This document shows positions 56,754 through 64,000 of a DNA stretch of 64,000 nt, piece after piece. Position 1 is the stretch's first letter. The number at the start of each line of letters is the position of its first letter. Both the position numbers and the translations under genes were made by a program. The notes below the pieces were generated by a model. The model saw nothing but the letters and a program-made list of their open reading frames with translations, did no database searches and was not told the DNA's origin. Where the stretch lies: contig JAXGIW010000007.1 in assembly GCA_040770625.1 (NCBI GenBank), forward strand, positions 1-64,000, in the 5' to 3' direction. The stretch is from 58-81 sp012729145. Lineage in GTDB: Bacteria; Synergistota; Synergistia; Synergistales; Thermovirgaceae.

Positions 56754-56809
56754 GTTGCCTCATATAAGAATCTAAGTGAAAGCTATTCGTTGCCTCATGG
56801 AAAAATCTA
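56754..56809 (+). repeat. IS left terminal repeat region
   Basis: Two direct copies of the motif GTTGCCTCAT plus AATCTA occur here, at 56754-56775 and 56789-56809, 35 bp apart. The inner AATCTA contains the transposase stop codon. The pattern is repeated in inverted orientation at the right end. Confidence 0.85.
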
Positions 56810-58045
56810 GGCGACCTTGCCTGAGTCGATCTCGTTGCCTGCAAGAGTCCTGTTTTTGTTCCTGAAGGCCCTGTTTAGCCTTGACTTGAGCCTGTCGATC
56901 TCTTTCTTCAGGTCTGCAGGGTTGAGTGAGTCGAACTGCCCCCTCAGGTTGGATTTTACCTCTTCCGCGACGTGATCAGAGTCCAGCAGACGCTGACAGG
57001 GTGTTTTGGGCGTGTCGTAGCTCTTTTTGACCTTCGCTCCGGTCCTCGTCTTCGATATCAGCTTCGCCGAAGGGAGGAAGAAGTTAACGTAAAGCCTGTA
57101 AACGTCATAGAGCTCATTCAGGGCCTTTACCTCACCTTCCGTATCGTACCTGGCATACCCTGCCACCCTTCTTGCCACTGACCAGTTCTTCTGCTCCACG
57201 TAGCAGTTGTCGTTCTTGTTCCCTGCCCTTGACCTTGTGAAGGTTATCCTTTCGTCTTCGCAGTACTTTTGCAGGTGGTGGTTTATGAAGGTCGAATCGT
57301 TGTCCGAATCTATCCCGCAAAGAGGGAAGGGGAGACGACTCCTGATAGCCTTCAACGCCTCCATGGTCCAGATCCTCGCCCTGTTCCTGACGGCCATCAG
57401 CTCGGTCCACCCCGACGCGACGTCCGTTACGTCCAGCGTGAAGGCGAACTCTCCGCTTGAACATCCCCCCTCATGGGACACCAGGTCTATCTCCACGAAG
57501 CCGGGCTTGTCCTCATCCCAGTCGGCAAAGGTCCGTATCGGTATCTTGTGCTTCAGCAGTGTCCCGGGCTTGGTGGAGGAACGCTCCTTCAGGCGGAGCT
57601 TTCTCTTCCGGTCCGCCAGCATGCGGTCTATGGTTGCCGCAGACACGGACATGACCTTGAGCCTCCGGTCATCGTCAAGGAAGAGATCCTTCGTCGCCTC
57701 AAGTTTAGGGACCAGCCATGGAATGGCAGCGGCAAGCCTCTTGCCGCAGATGTAGTCCATCATCTTCCACAGTGTCGCCACTGCATCCGCAACCTCCCTG
57801 TCGTAGGTCCTCTTCCTCTTCCTGCGGACCTTGCTGTCCTTCCTGTCGGCCTCAAGGATGAACCGGGTGCCCCTCTTGGACTCCATGTATAGGCGCTTGC
57901 CGAAGAGGGTAAGGAGGTGCGAAGCGTAGTCACGGTTGTAGCCTGTTATCTCCGTAATCCTGTCCAGGATCTGCCCCTTATCCTTCTTCGATGCCTTGCG
58001 GTACTTATCCGCCGACTTGACGATAACTTCCCTTCTGGAAACCAT
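56807..58045 (-). CDS. IS transposase with rve-type DDE core
   Basis: From the ATG at 58045 the protein has 412 residues: an N-terminal helix-turn-helix-like region (KGQILDRITEITGYNRDYASH) and a retroviral-integrase-like core with Asp187 (VEIDLVSH), Asp248 (IDSDNDSTF) and Glu284 (NCYVEQKNW). The full triad is present. C-terminal 100 residues are basic and helical. It resembles the transposases often annotated as ISNCY or unclassified; I would not place it in IS3 or IS481 without a search. Confidence 0.88.
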   Translation of the reverse strand: MVSRREVIVKSADKYRKASKKDKGQILDRITEITGYNRDYASHLLTLFGKRLYMESKRGTRFILEADRKDSKVRRKRKRTYDREVADAVATLWKMMDYICGKRLAAAIPWLVPKLEATKDLFLDDDRRLKVMSVSAATIDRMLADRKRKLRLKERSSTKPGTLLKHKIPIRTFADWDEDKPGFVEIDLVSHEGGCSSGEFAFTLDVTDVASGWTELMAVRNRARIWTMEALKAIRSRLPFPLCGIDSDNDSTFINHHLQKYCEDERITFTRSRAGNKNDNCYVEQKNWSVARRVAGYARYDTEGEVKALNELYDVYRLYVNFFLPSAKLISKTRTGAKVKKSYDTPKTPCQRLLDSDHVAEEVKSNLRGQFDSLNPADLKKEIDRLKSRLNRAFRNKNRTLAGNEIDSGKVA

Positions 58046-58115
58046 CGAGAGCCTCACCCGTCCTTCCCCCTTCCCTCCGGGGCATGCCCTTCGGGAAGAT
58101 GCTATACCTTTCGCA

Positions 58116-58170
58116 TAGATTCTCAGGTGAGGCAACGTATCCGTTTCCCTTAGATTTTAGATGAGGCAAC
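58116..58170 (-). repeat. IS right terminal repeat region
   Basis: Reading inward from 58170: GTTGCCTCAT with AATCTA, then a second GTTGCCTCA (58128-58136) with AATCTA (58116-58121). Spacing between motif copies is 34 bp, one less than on the left. The double motif suggests two transposase binding sites at each end. Confidence 0.85.
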
Positions 58171-58178
58171 TCGGGAAC

Positions 58179-58207
58179 TTGAACCAATCGTGATTTATGT
58201 ATAAAAT
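58179..58207 (+). promoter_or_regulatory. Promoter of the TAXI receptor gene
   Basis: TTGAAC (58179-58184), a 17-bp spacer and TAAAAT (58202-58207) form a strong promoter on the plus strand. It begins only nine bases after the IS right end. The leader to the ATG is about 125 bases and includes GAGGAGG ahead of the start. Confidence 0.7.
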
Positions 58208-58338
58208 TGAAGTTGCATTGAAATTGTGGTTGCAGGAAGTCCTCCAGGGAGGTGGTTTCAGGATCCGGCCTTGCAGGACAGGGGTTTTTTTTCGAGTATC
58301 AAGACCTGAAGAAAACAAGAAGAGGAGGCGGTAGTTCC

Positions 58339-59289
58339 ATGAAGAAGATCCTTGCACTGGCTCTGGTTATGGTTATGGCCCTGGCGGCGGGCGCCTCGGC
58401 CCAGACTTTCCTGTCCCTCGCGACAGGTGGCACAGGCGGCACTTACTACCCCATCGGCGGCGGTATTGCCGATGCGGTAAGCAAGGCCCTTCCCGATTTA
58501 CAGATGACAGCTGAGACTGGAAATGCGTCCCAGGCCAACCTGAACCTGATCGGCACCCACCAGATCGAGATGGCCCTTGTCCAGAACGACGTTGCGGCCT
58601 TTGCCTACGACGGCAGGTTCATGTTCCAGACGCCCTACAGGAATGTCCGTGCCGTCGCATCTCTCTATCCCGAGACGGTCCAGGCCATTGCCATGAAGAG
58701 GTCTGGCGTCAACTCCATGCGCGACCTCCCCGGCAAGAGAGTCTCCGTGGGAGCTCCCGGCTCCGGCGTACAGGTTGACGTCTCCCTCATATTCAGAACC
58801 CTTGGCTACAAGTACTCCGACGTCAACGCCGACTTCCTCGACTTCAATCTCACCACCGAGCGGATGAAGGACGGACAGCTCGATGTCGGGTTCGTCGTTG
58901 CAGGCTTCCCAACTGCTTCGATCATGGATCTGTCAACCATGCATGACATCACCCTGATCGAGTTCGACGATACCCTGATCGAAGAACTCCATGCCCAGTA
59001 CCCCTTCTTCGTCAAGGACGTAGTCCCTGCCGGCACTTACAGGGGGATCGACAAGGATATCCAGACCGTGGCCGTTCAGGCTATGTGGGTCTGCGACGGC
59101 GACCTTCCCGAAGAGCTCGTCTACAGGGTTACCAAAGCTTTCTGGGAGAACATAGCCGATGTCCAGAAGGTCCATGCCAAGGGCCAGCTGATCACTATCG
59201 AGACAGCCCTTGACGGTATCTCGGTGCCCCTCCACCCAGGCGCTGCCAGGTACTACACCGAGATAGGCCTGAAGGTTCCAACGTTCTAG
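58339..59289 (+). CDS. TAXI-family TRAP transporter solute receptor
   Basis: A periplasmic binding protein of 316 residues. The signal peptide ends at about ASAQ (residue 22), and the mature protein carries the family start TFLSLATGGTGGTYYPIGGG. Such proteins deliver substrate, commonly dicarboxylates or glutamate, to a fused TRAP membrane component. No TRAP membrane gene follows; a strong terminator does, so the receptor is orphaned here and its permease must be elsewhere. The start is fixed by GAGGAGG 12 bases upstream. Confidence 0.93.
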   Translation: MKKILALALVMVMALAAGASAQTFLSLATGGTGGTYYPIGGGIADAVSKALPDLQMTAETGNASQANLNLIGTHQIEMALVQNDVAAFAYDGRFMFQTPYRNVRAVASLYPETVQAIAMKRSGVNSMRDLPGKRVSVGAPGSGVQVDVSLIFRTLGYKYSDVNADFLDFNLTTERMKDGQLDVGFVVAGFPTASIMDLSTMHDITLIEFDDTLIEELHAQYPFFVKDVVPAGTYRGIDKDIQTVAVQAMWVCDGDLPEELVYRVTKAFWENIADVQKVHAKGQLITIETALDGISVPLHPGAARYYTEIGLKVPTF

Positions 59290-59343
59290 GATCGGTTACC
59301 ATAACAGGACAGTCCCTGAAGGGGACTCCTGAGGGAAGACACG

Positions 59344-59380
59344 AAGAGCGGCACCCGAAAGGGTGCCGCTCTTTTCTCTT
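59344..59380 (+). terminator. Terminator of the TAXI receptor gene
   Basis: A perfect 13-bp stem, AAGAGCGGCACCC (59344-59356) with its complement (59361-59373) around a GAAA loop, is followed by TTTTCTCTT. It ends the single-gene transcript 55 bases after the stop codon. Confidence 0.92.
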
Positions 59381-59403
59381 CAACGATTGTCTTTCAGGTT
59401 AGG

Positions 59404-59607
59404 TTAGATCTTCTGGACGTTCGCGGCCTGGGGGCCCTTGGTCCCTTCGGTTATCTCGAAGGAAACTGCCTGGCCCTCGGCGAGGGACTTGAAGCCGTCG
59501 CCCTGGATCGCGCTGAAATGCACGAAAACATCCTTGCCGTCGTCGGTGGTGATGAATCCATACCCCTTAGCGTCGTTGAACCATTTTACTGTGCCCTGTG
59601 TTGTCAA
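59404..59607 (-). CDS. cspA: Cold-shock domain protein
   Basis: This single-domain RNA chaperone has both RNA-binding motifs: KGYGFI and DVFVHF. I place the start at a TTG (59607), giving MTTQGTVKWFND and 67 residues, because GGAGG lies seven bases upstream. ATG starts at 59622 or 59664 would give unusual extensions and leave no site. The short leader carries a hairpin. Function as a general CspA-type protein is inferred from the family. Confidence 0.9.
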   Translation of the reverse strand: MTTQGTVKWFNDAKGYGFITTDDGKDVFVHFSAIQGDGFKSLAEGQAVSFEITEGTKGPQAANVQKI

Positions 59608-59648
59608 AATCCTGCCTCCCATTTCTTCTGTTACCAGAAAGTGTTTTT

Positions 59649-59702
59649 CGGTGACATCCGTCACCGATAGCGAACAATAAGGTATCCGGGAGGATTTGTC
59701 AA
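59649..59702 (-). promoter_or_regulatory. cspA promoter and leader hairpin
   Basis: Minus strand: consensus TTGACA (59697-59702), a 17-bp spacer and TATTGT (59674-59679). The -35 overlaps the stop codon of the acyltransferase gene. The leader carries CGGTGAC-GGAT-GTCACCG (59649-59666), a perfect 7-bp hairpin of the kind that may respond to temperature. Confidence 0.65.
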
Positions 59703-61537
59703 GCCGATGGGGGTTGATCGAAAGACCGGTGACTTAAAAGCTCCTCCATCTCAAGCAAGGCTGACTCAAGGAGATCGACGAATCTTTCCATGTCTTCCAT
59801 CATGGCTGTCCTTGAGGTCACGTTGAAGTGGATACTTCCGGGAAATGCCAGGTATCTGACCCCGAAGCCCTCGTCCTCAACAGTACCGAAGCCCGCAAGG
59901 AACAACCCCTTCGCCCCAGAAGTACTCGTTGACAGCAGGTTTCTTCTGAGCGTGAACCACCCCGGGGTCTCGAAGAACCCGGGCGTTTCTACTATTCCCA
60001 GATCGCTCCCCATATCCCGATAGATGTTCCAAAGTCCGAAAAGATGCCTGTCAACGCCTCTTCCGTCCCTTGCTTCCCTGGTCCTTCGGACGTGCTCTTC
60101 CATGGCCTTTCTTGCAGCGGTCGCCTTTTGCTCCAGCGACACTTCCGGTCCCCTCATAAGCCTGGTGAATTCCACCGACTCCTCCGAGACGCTCCGGACA
60201 GCTTCTGTCCTTCCGTGGAGGAATTGCCTGGTCATTACCGCCTCGTAGGTATTGGCCGGGAAACCCCGAAGATCGAAGTGGGCCAGCTGAAGAGCCATCT
60301 GTATGAAGGCATCGGGTGCGGCAGAGAGGGCCTTGATGGAGTCCCTGCCGAAACGGTCGAACAGCAGAACCCTTGCGGCGGTATCGGCGGACATCCTCTG
60401 GCACTCCTCATCAGCTCTGGAGATGAATTCCCTGAGATCGTTATTCAGATGGAACTGGATCTCCCTCCATGAACATTCGCCTTTGGAAGACTCGGGAACT
60501 TTCTCCCGGAGGTCACTCTCGAAACCCGTCAGGAAGCCGGCAAGCCTTACCATTACTGACCCGTCCGTGCCTGTATGCTCCATGTTTATTGCCGCTTCTC
60601 CACCGGGGCATACGATGAGCTGCATGCTCTTGTCGAACCAGCGTGAACGCCCGTCCCCCAGGAGCATCGTCATGGAAAGATCCTTCATGTCCTTCGGCTG
60701 ACGGGACTCCAGGCAAAGAATGAACAGTGAGTTCTCAATAAGATCAAGTGATCCTGCGTTGATGGGAGACAGTGCCCTGAGGACGGCCCTGGCCTCGGCC
60801 CAGGTGTCCCGCGAAACGGCCGTGAGGACTCCCGGAGGGTACTCCGGAGGGCTTTCAAAAGAGACTATCTCAGCTAGTGCTTTCTCTATGGAGTGGCTGC
60901 TGTAGGGTCTGCCATCGTTATCAATGACATCGAGGGCGAAAAAACGCCCGTTCCGGGCAACGACTATGTGCCTCTGGTCAGGCGAGGCGGGGTTCTCTCC
61001 GGAGATGGGTGTCCTGAGGATGTCCCGGTCCTTCTGTGGGATCCTGCACGAGGAGAAGACCTTCTTGTACTGGATCATGCATATGGGGCGATCCCCCTGC
61101 ATGTCAGGTCTCAGGCTCTGGCTTTCGATGAGCTCCTTGAACCTGATCATCGCCTCGACAAGCCCTGCAGCCCGGTTGAACTGGGTCTCCTCCCCGGCAA
61201 GAGTGCCCAGGGACATCATGTAGAAGATGTTGCTGTACAGGGGGAGGGGGGAACGTCCTTCAAGATACATTCTGTCCCAGAAAGGTTCCAGCCAGTTGGC
61301 CACGTCCTTCCTGGAGGCAAACTCCACCAAAGCTTCCTGGAGCAAGGGGCCTGGGCCTTCCTCAGAGCAAAAAAACGCTGTCTCTTCAGATGTTCTCTCA
61401 AGGTCTTCGGAAGTCAAAAGCGGCTTGACCCATTCCAGGAATTTTCCGCAGGTCTCTTCAAGTCCGGGTACCGGGAGTCTCGGGATGATCCTCTGGTTCC
61501 CGAAAGTCATGTCAGAGTACTGGGCAAGGTTTTTCAT
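59699..61537 (-). CDS. Carnitine/choline O-acyltransferase family protein
   Basis: A full-length (612 aa) homologue of the eukaryotic carnitine/choline acyltransferase family. Family blocks run in order: LPVPGLEETCGKFL near the N-terminus, RPICMIQYKKVFSSCRIP (150-167), catalytic His321 in INMEHTGTDG, DAFIQMALQLAHF, and YEAVMTRQFLHGRTEAVRS. No signal peptide, so it should be cytoplasmic. The acyl acceptor is unknown; carnitine is only one possibility. It follows the racemase-like gene by 45 bases, and no carnitine pathway genes are seen. Confidence 0.87.
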   Translation of the reverse strand: MKNLAQYSDMTFGNQRIIPRLPVPGLEETCGKFLEWVKPLLTSEDLERTSEETAFFCSEEGPGPLLQEALVEFASRKDVANWLEPFWDRMYLEGRSPLPLYSNIFYMMSLGTLAGEETQFNRAAGLVEAMIRFKELIESQSLRPDMQGDRPICMIQYKKVFSSCRIPQKDRDILRTPISGENPASPDQRHIVVARNGRFFALDVIDNDGRPYSSHSIEKALAEIVSFESPPEYPPGVLTAVSRDTWAEARAVLRALSPINAGSLDLIENSLFILCLESRQPKDMKDLSMTMLLGDGRSRWFDKSMQLIVCPGGEAAINMEHTGTDGSVMVRLAGFLTGFESDLREKVPESSKGECSWREIQFHLNNDLREFISRADEECQRMSADTAARVLLFDRFGRDSIKALSAAPDAFIQMALQLAHFDLRGFPANTYEAVMTRQFLHGRTEAVRSVSEESVEFTRLMRGPEVSLEQKATAARKAMEEHVRRTREARDGRGVDRHLFGLWNIYRDMGSDLGIVETPGFFETPGWFTLRRNLLSTSTSGAKGLFLAGFGTVEDEGFGVRYLAFPGSIHFNVTSRTAMMEDMERFVDLLESALLEMEELLSHRSFDQPPSA

Positions 61538-61582
61538 TCCTGGAGACCTCCCTTAGTTATCGAAGTGGGTTACTCTTCCCTT

Positions 61583-62323
61583 CTACATGAAACCGCTGTA
61601 CCTTTCCCTTCGGACCGCCGAGTGGACGTGCCTGATCATGGTAATGAAGTCGAAGACCGGGAGATCCACAGCCTCCTGCACAGCAGCCGCATAGGGTGGA
61701 AGATCGCTGCACTCAAGTAGTACGGCCCCCAGGTCGGGGTTCTCCTCCTTCATCCTTGCCGCTACACCTGTAACTTCCTTTTCTATCTGGTCAGAGTCCA
61801 TCGTCCCCTTTTCCTCGAGGATCGAACTTCTGAACTCGTACTGATCCTCCATCCCGTATACTGCCAGGGGGATCTCGGGAGTGATCCCGACAGATTCAAA
61901 ATGTTCCTGGGTGAGACAACTCTTGTTGGCAGTAATTATGCCTACTACCCGGCCGGGGGGCAGCATTCTGTAAATGAAGGGAACCTGTAAAAGGCTGGAG
62001 ATAAAGACAGGGATATTCACCGATTGAGCCACTTGCCTCTGGAAGAGAGCCATGAAGCCGCAGGCGCCTGTGATCGCCCTTACTCCCTCGGCCTCCAGCT
62101 CCCTTGCGGCATCGATGAAGGGCTCCAGGAGGGATGGGTCCCGCTCATTGAGGAGCCTGTCTATGGAAGCTCCCTGAACCTCCTTGTACCTTACAGGAAA
62201 ATCATACGTGGTAGCGTTGCCCACGTTGCCCGGTACGCAGGGGTAGCAGGCATCGAGGATCAGAATTCCTATCGATACACCGTCCCATGACCTTGTCCTG
62301 CTTCTCACCTTGTAGAAAGCCAT
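61583..62323 (-). CDS. Aspartate/glutamate racemase superfamily protein
   Basis: A 246-residue protein of the Asp/Glu/hydantoin racemase superfamily. The two catalytic cysteine regions are TGACGFM (Cys88) and LLECSDLPPYA (Cys205). The start at 62323 has AGGGGAG upstream. Substrate cannot be assigned; relatives act on aspartate, glutamate, hydantoins or maleate. It is probably transcribed with the acyltransferase gene. Confidence 0.83.
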   Translation of the reverse strand: MAFYKVRSRTRSWDGVSIGILILDACYPCVPGNVGNATTYDFPVRYKEVQGASIDRLLNERDPSLLEPFIDAARELEAEGVRAITGACGFMALFQRQVAQSVNIPVFISSLLQVPFIYRMLPPGRVVGIITANKSCLTQEHFESVGITPEIPLAVYGMEDQYEFRSSILEEKGTMDSDQIEKEVTGVAARMKEENPDLGAVLLECSDLPPYAAAVQEAVDLPVFDFITMIRHVHSAVRRERYSGFM

Positions 62324-62397
62324 CTTGAACTCCCCTTGTCTGTGTGGATTCGTATGCTCTGCTCCCTGAAGGAACATTTGACCGACGTCGGACGGGA

Positions 62398-63018
62398 CTA
62401 CTGGTCCATCTCGACAAGAACCGATGTTCCGGGTCTTATACCCCAGCCTGGTGGAAACCCGGGAAACCAGGGGAACCTCTCCACCGGTCTGGGAACGGCC
62501 CCGGGGTAGACGACCAGGACAAAACAGCGGCCTTCGCTGTCAACAAGATGGGAAACCCCTGCCGGCAGAAGTCCGGGGGGGATGACCCTTTTGTACCAGA
62601 CTCCGAAAACGTTCTCCCACTCACCCATACGGAAGGTCCTGCTCCCCTGTTCTGAAAGGACTTCGTCCTTCCCCTTGGGAGGGAGACCCCTGCTTTCGGG
62701 TGTGTCGTCCCGGGGGTACCACTGGGGAGGATCTGAAGGGGAGATGATCTCCACTGCGGAGGGATCCAGGCTATACCAGTTGCCATAAACGTCGACCAGG
62801 GACCTTGCAGCCTCCTTGCCATCGGGAGGGATCGCCTCCCTCAGCCACCGGTCACCGTCGAAGAACCAGTCTCCCCAGAAGGGAGCTTCTTTCAGGCCAT
62901 CTTGCGGGAAAAGGGCATTTTCATACCACTCCTGGGCGGACGCTGCACTGATCGCACTAAGGGAAAACAGGGAAAACAGAAGGAGGATCACACTGAAAAG
63001 AGGGGTTCTTCGGTCCAT
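62398..63018 (-). CDS. Small secreted protein of unknown function
   Basis: From ATG at 63018 (AGGGGGTGTGACC upstream) the 206-residue product has a clear Sec signal peptide ending SAASAQE at about residue 28. The mature part is rich in Trp, Pro and Gly and low in complexity, with no recognised domain. A longer frame from 63129 has a good ribosome site but would bury the signal peptide 38 residues in, so I reject it. The gap of 159 bases to the dehydrogenase includes an extended -10 TGGTATGAT. Confidence 0.62.
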   Translation of the reverse strand: MDRRTPLFSVILLLFSLFSLSAISAASAQEWYENALFPQDGLKEAPFWGDWFFDGDRWLREAIPPDGKEAARSLVDVYGNWYSLDPSAVEIISPSDPPQWYPRDDTPESRGLPPKGKDEVLSEQGSRTFRMGEWENVFGVWYKRVIPPGLLPAGVSHLVDSEGRCFVLVVYPGAVPRPVERFPWFPGFPPGWGIRPGTSVLVEMDQ

Positions 63019-63177
63019 AAGGTCACACCCCCTGTTTGAAGCCGTCAAGGCTCCTGAAAATATGTCCGTATCATACCAGATGAGGATCATGTAAATATGG
63101 GATACCATCATCAGGTCCAGAAAGTGCATGGCTCCTCCCGGAGCGAACGAAAACCTTAAAGGAGCATCCGCCTGGAC

Positions 63178-64000
63178 CTAAAGGTCGACGATCTTTCCCG
63201 GGTTGAGGATAAGATTGGGGTCGAAGACCCTTTTGATTCCCCTGATGATCTCAAGCTGGGTATCGTCGAGGAACATCCCCAGGTAGGCCTTTCTCTTCAG
63301 ACCTATTCCGTGCTCGCCCGAAAGGGTCCCCCCCAGCTCTCTTGTTGCCAGGTACAGGTCTCTCCTTGCCCCCTCGATGGCTTCATGCCAATCTTCGCAG
63401 CTCTCATCGACAAGGAGGTTCACATGGATGTTACCGTCGCCGACGTGCCCGTAATTGACCGCCTCAAGGCTGTACCTCCTGCAGGCCTCGCTTACCCTTT
63501 CCAGGAGCGGTGGGATCTTGCTGGTGGGTACAACCAGGTCCTCCTTGGCGTACTTCGTGTAAAGGACAATTATCGCCTCGGCGATATTCTTGCGGGTCTT
63601 CCAGATCTGTTCACGGAAATTCCGGTTGTCCGCAACGAAGACCTCCAGGGCGCCGTTCTCGAAACAGAGATCCCCGACCCTCTCGTACTGGTCCGAGAGG
63701 ACCTCCTCGTCGTTCCCCTCAAGCTGGATGATAAGGTGTGCCCCGGCATCCTGATAGGGGAGCCTGCTTCCCAGGTACCTGGAGACAACGCTGAGGGAAT
63801 TCCGGTCCATGAACTCCAGTGAGGAGGGGATCAGCTTGGCCTCCCTCATGACCCTTGGCACCAGGGCTATCGCCTCCTCTACTGTCCTGAAGGGCACAAG
63901 GAGATCGACTACCTTCTCCTGCCTCGGGACAAGCTTGAGCACCACCCTGGTCACGACACCCAGGATACCCTCGGAGCCGACGATAAGGTGGACCAGGTCC
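63178..64000 (-). CDS. FAD-binding dehydrogenase, GlcD/D-lactate dehydrogenase type (5' end outside window)
   Basis: The 3' part of an FAD-linked oxidase. The frame continues to the window edge, where it still reads LIVGSEGILGVVTRVV, the end of the FAD_binding_4 domain. The C-terminal FAD-oxidase domain has YGHVGDGNIHVN and ends in GTLSGEHGIGLKRKAYLG and FDPNLILNPGKI, typical of glycolate oxidase GlcD, D-lactate and D-2-hydroxyacid dehydrogenases. At least 274 residues are visible. A GTG near 63954 is not a true start. Confidence 0.93.
   Translation of the reverse strand, partial: DLVHLIVGSEGILGVVTRVVLKLVPRQEKVVDLLVPFRTVEEAIALVPRVMREAKLIPSSLEFMDRNSLSVVSRYLGSRLPYQDAGAHLIIQLEGNDEEVLSDQYERVGDLCFENGALEVFVADNRNFREQIWKTRKNIAEAIIVLYTKYAKEDLVVPTSKIPPLLERVSEACRRYSLEAVNYGHVGDGNIHVNLLVDESCEDWHEAIEGARRDLYLATRELGGTLSGEHGIGLKRKAYLGMFLDDTQLEIIRGIKRVFDPNLILNPGKIVDL

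Larger units (their letters stand above)
56754..58170 (-). mobile_element. Complete IS element (DDE transposase, doubled terminal repeats)
   Basis: The element is 1417 bp and contains a single transposase gene. Both ends begin with GTTGCCTCAT reading inward. The insertion lies between the hutP upstream dyads and the TAXI receptor promoter, whose -35 starts nine bases beyond the right end. No clear target duplication is seen in the flanks. The transposase is intact, so the copy could be active. Confidence 0.9.

Noticed and set aside
56740..58185. Target-site duplication of the IS
   Set aside because: Both flanks contain GGAAC but not at the ends of the element, so it is not a real duplication.
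59608..59664. Longer cold-shock protein from ATG 59664 or 59622
   Set aside because: The added residues are not family-like and would include the GGAGG site that fits the TTG start.
63019..63129. Upstream extension of the secreted protein from ATG 63129
   Set aside because: It has a good ribosome site but would place a perfect signal peptide 38 residues from the N-terminus. Start at 63018 is more natural.

Overview
The window looks like a chromosomal segment of an anaerobic amino-acid-fermenting bacterium, most plausibly of the phylum Synergistota. This rests on the general look of the 16S rRNA, a Bacillus-like order of housekeeping genes carried alongside non-Bacillus neighbours, and an accessory set that includes a TAXI-type solute receptor and amino-acid racemase-like enzymes. 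Phylum placement is inference; placing the 16S gene at 1456-2984 in a tree would settle it. Nearly all genes lie on the minus strand. The plus-strand exceptions are the DMT exporter, the class A PBP, the Fur/small membrane/secreted protein trio and the TAXI receptor. No stretch longer than about 300 bases is empty.

Layout. 1-3190: a DMT-family exporter facing a minus-strand 16S rRNA - tRNA-Ile - tRNA-Ala unit. That unit ends in its own terminator, with no 23S or 5S gene following it. 3192-13978: class A PBP, dGTPase-like HD protein, pyruvate phosphate dikinase with its regulatory kinase/phosphorylase, glycyl-tRNA synthetase alpha and beta, and RecO. 13992-20432: Era, Cdd, a CNNM/CorC-like membrane protein, YbeY, PgpH (c-di-AMP phosphodiesterase), PhoH and an Nfu-type Fe-S protein. 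The series phoH-pgpH-ybeY-cdd-era-recO-glyQ-glyS-ppsR follows Bacillus order closely. 20476-29823: carboxyltransferase (OadA-like), MazG, Mfd, Pth, L25, Prs, GlmU (again Bacillus order) and tRNA-Gln. 29969-31844: the plus-strand Fur-family operon.

31852-38269 is an amino-sugar and c-di-AMP block read as cdaA-cdaR-glmM-galU-[glmS ribozyme]-glmS. With glmU and pgpH it gives UDP-GlcNAc synthesis and both the making and breaking of c-di-AMP in one window. A glmS ribozyme/riboswitch is clearly recognisable between galU and glmS. 38288-49861: ornithine racemase-like enzyme, endonuclease IV, Nudix hydrolase, pyruvate kinase, MtrB (TRAP), DnaE, DnaX, an M48 protease and a low-molecular-weight phosphatase. 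49866-55950: a divergent PfkB-type sugar kinase, thioredoxin reductase with a degenerate C-terminal thioredoxin fold, PrmC, RF1, YqhQ/DUF1385, ThyX and L31.

56046-64000 is the accessory end: a HutP-family RNA-binding regulator, a complete IS element with doubled terminal repeats, an orphan TAXI receptor, a cold-shock protein, a bacterial member of the carnitine/choline acyltransferase family next to an Asp/Glu racemase-like protein, a small secreted protein, and the 3' part of a GlcD-type FAD dehydrogenase.

The most notable theme is RNA-level regulation by small ligands. The window holds TRAP (tryptophan), HutP (histidine) and the glmS ribozyme (glucosamine-6-phosphate), while neither the trp nor the hut genes are present here.
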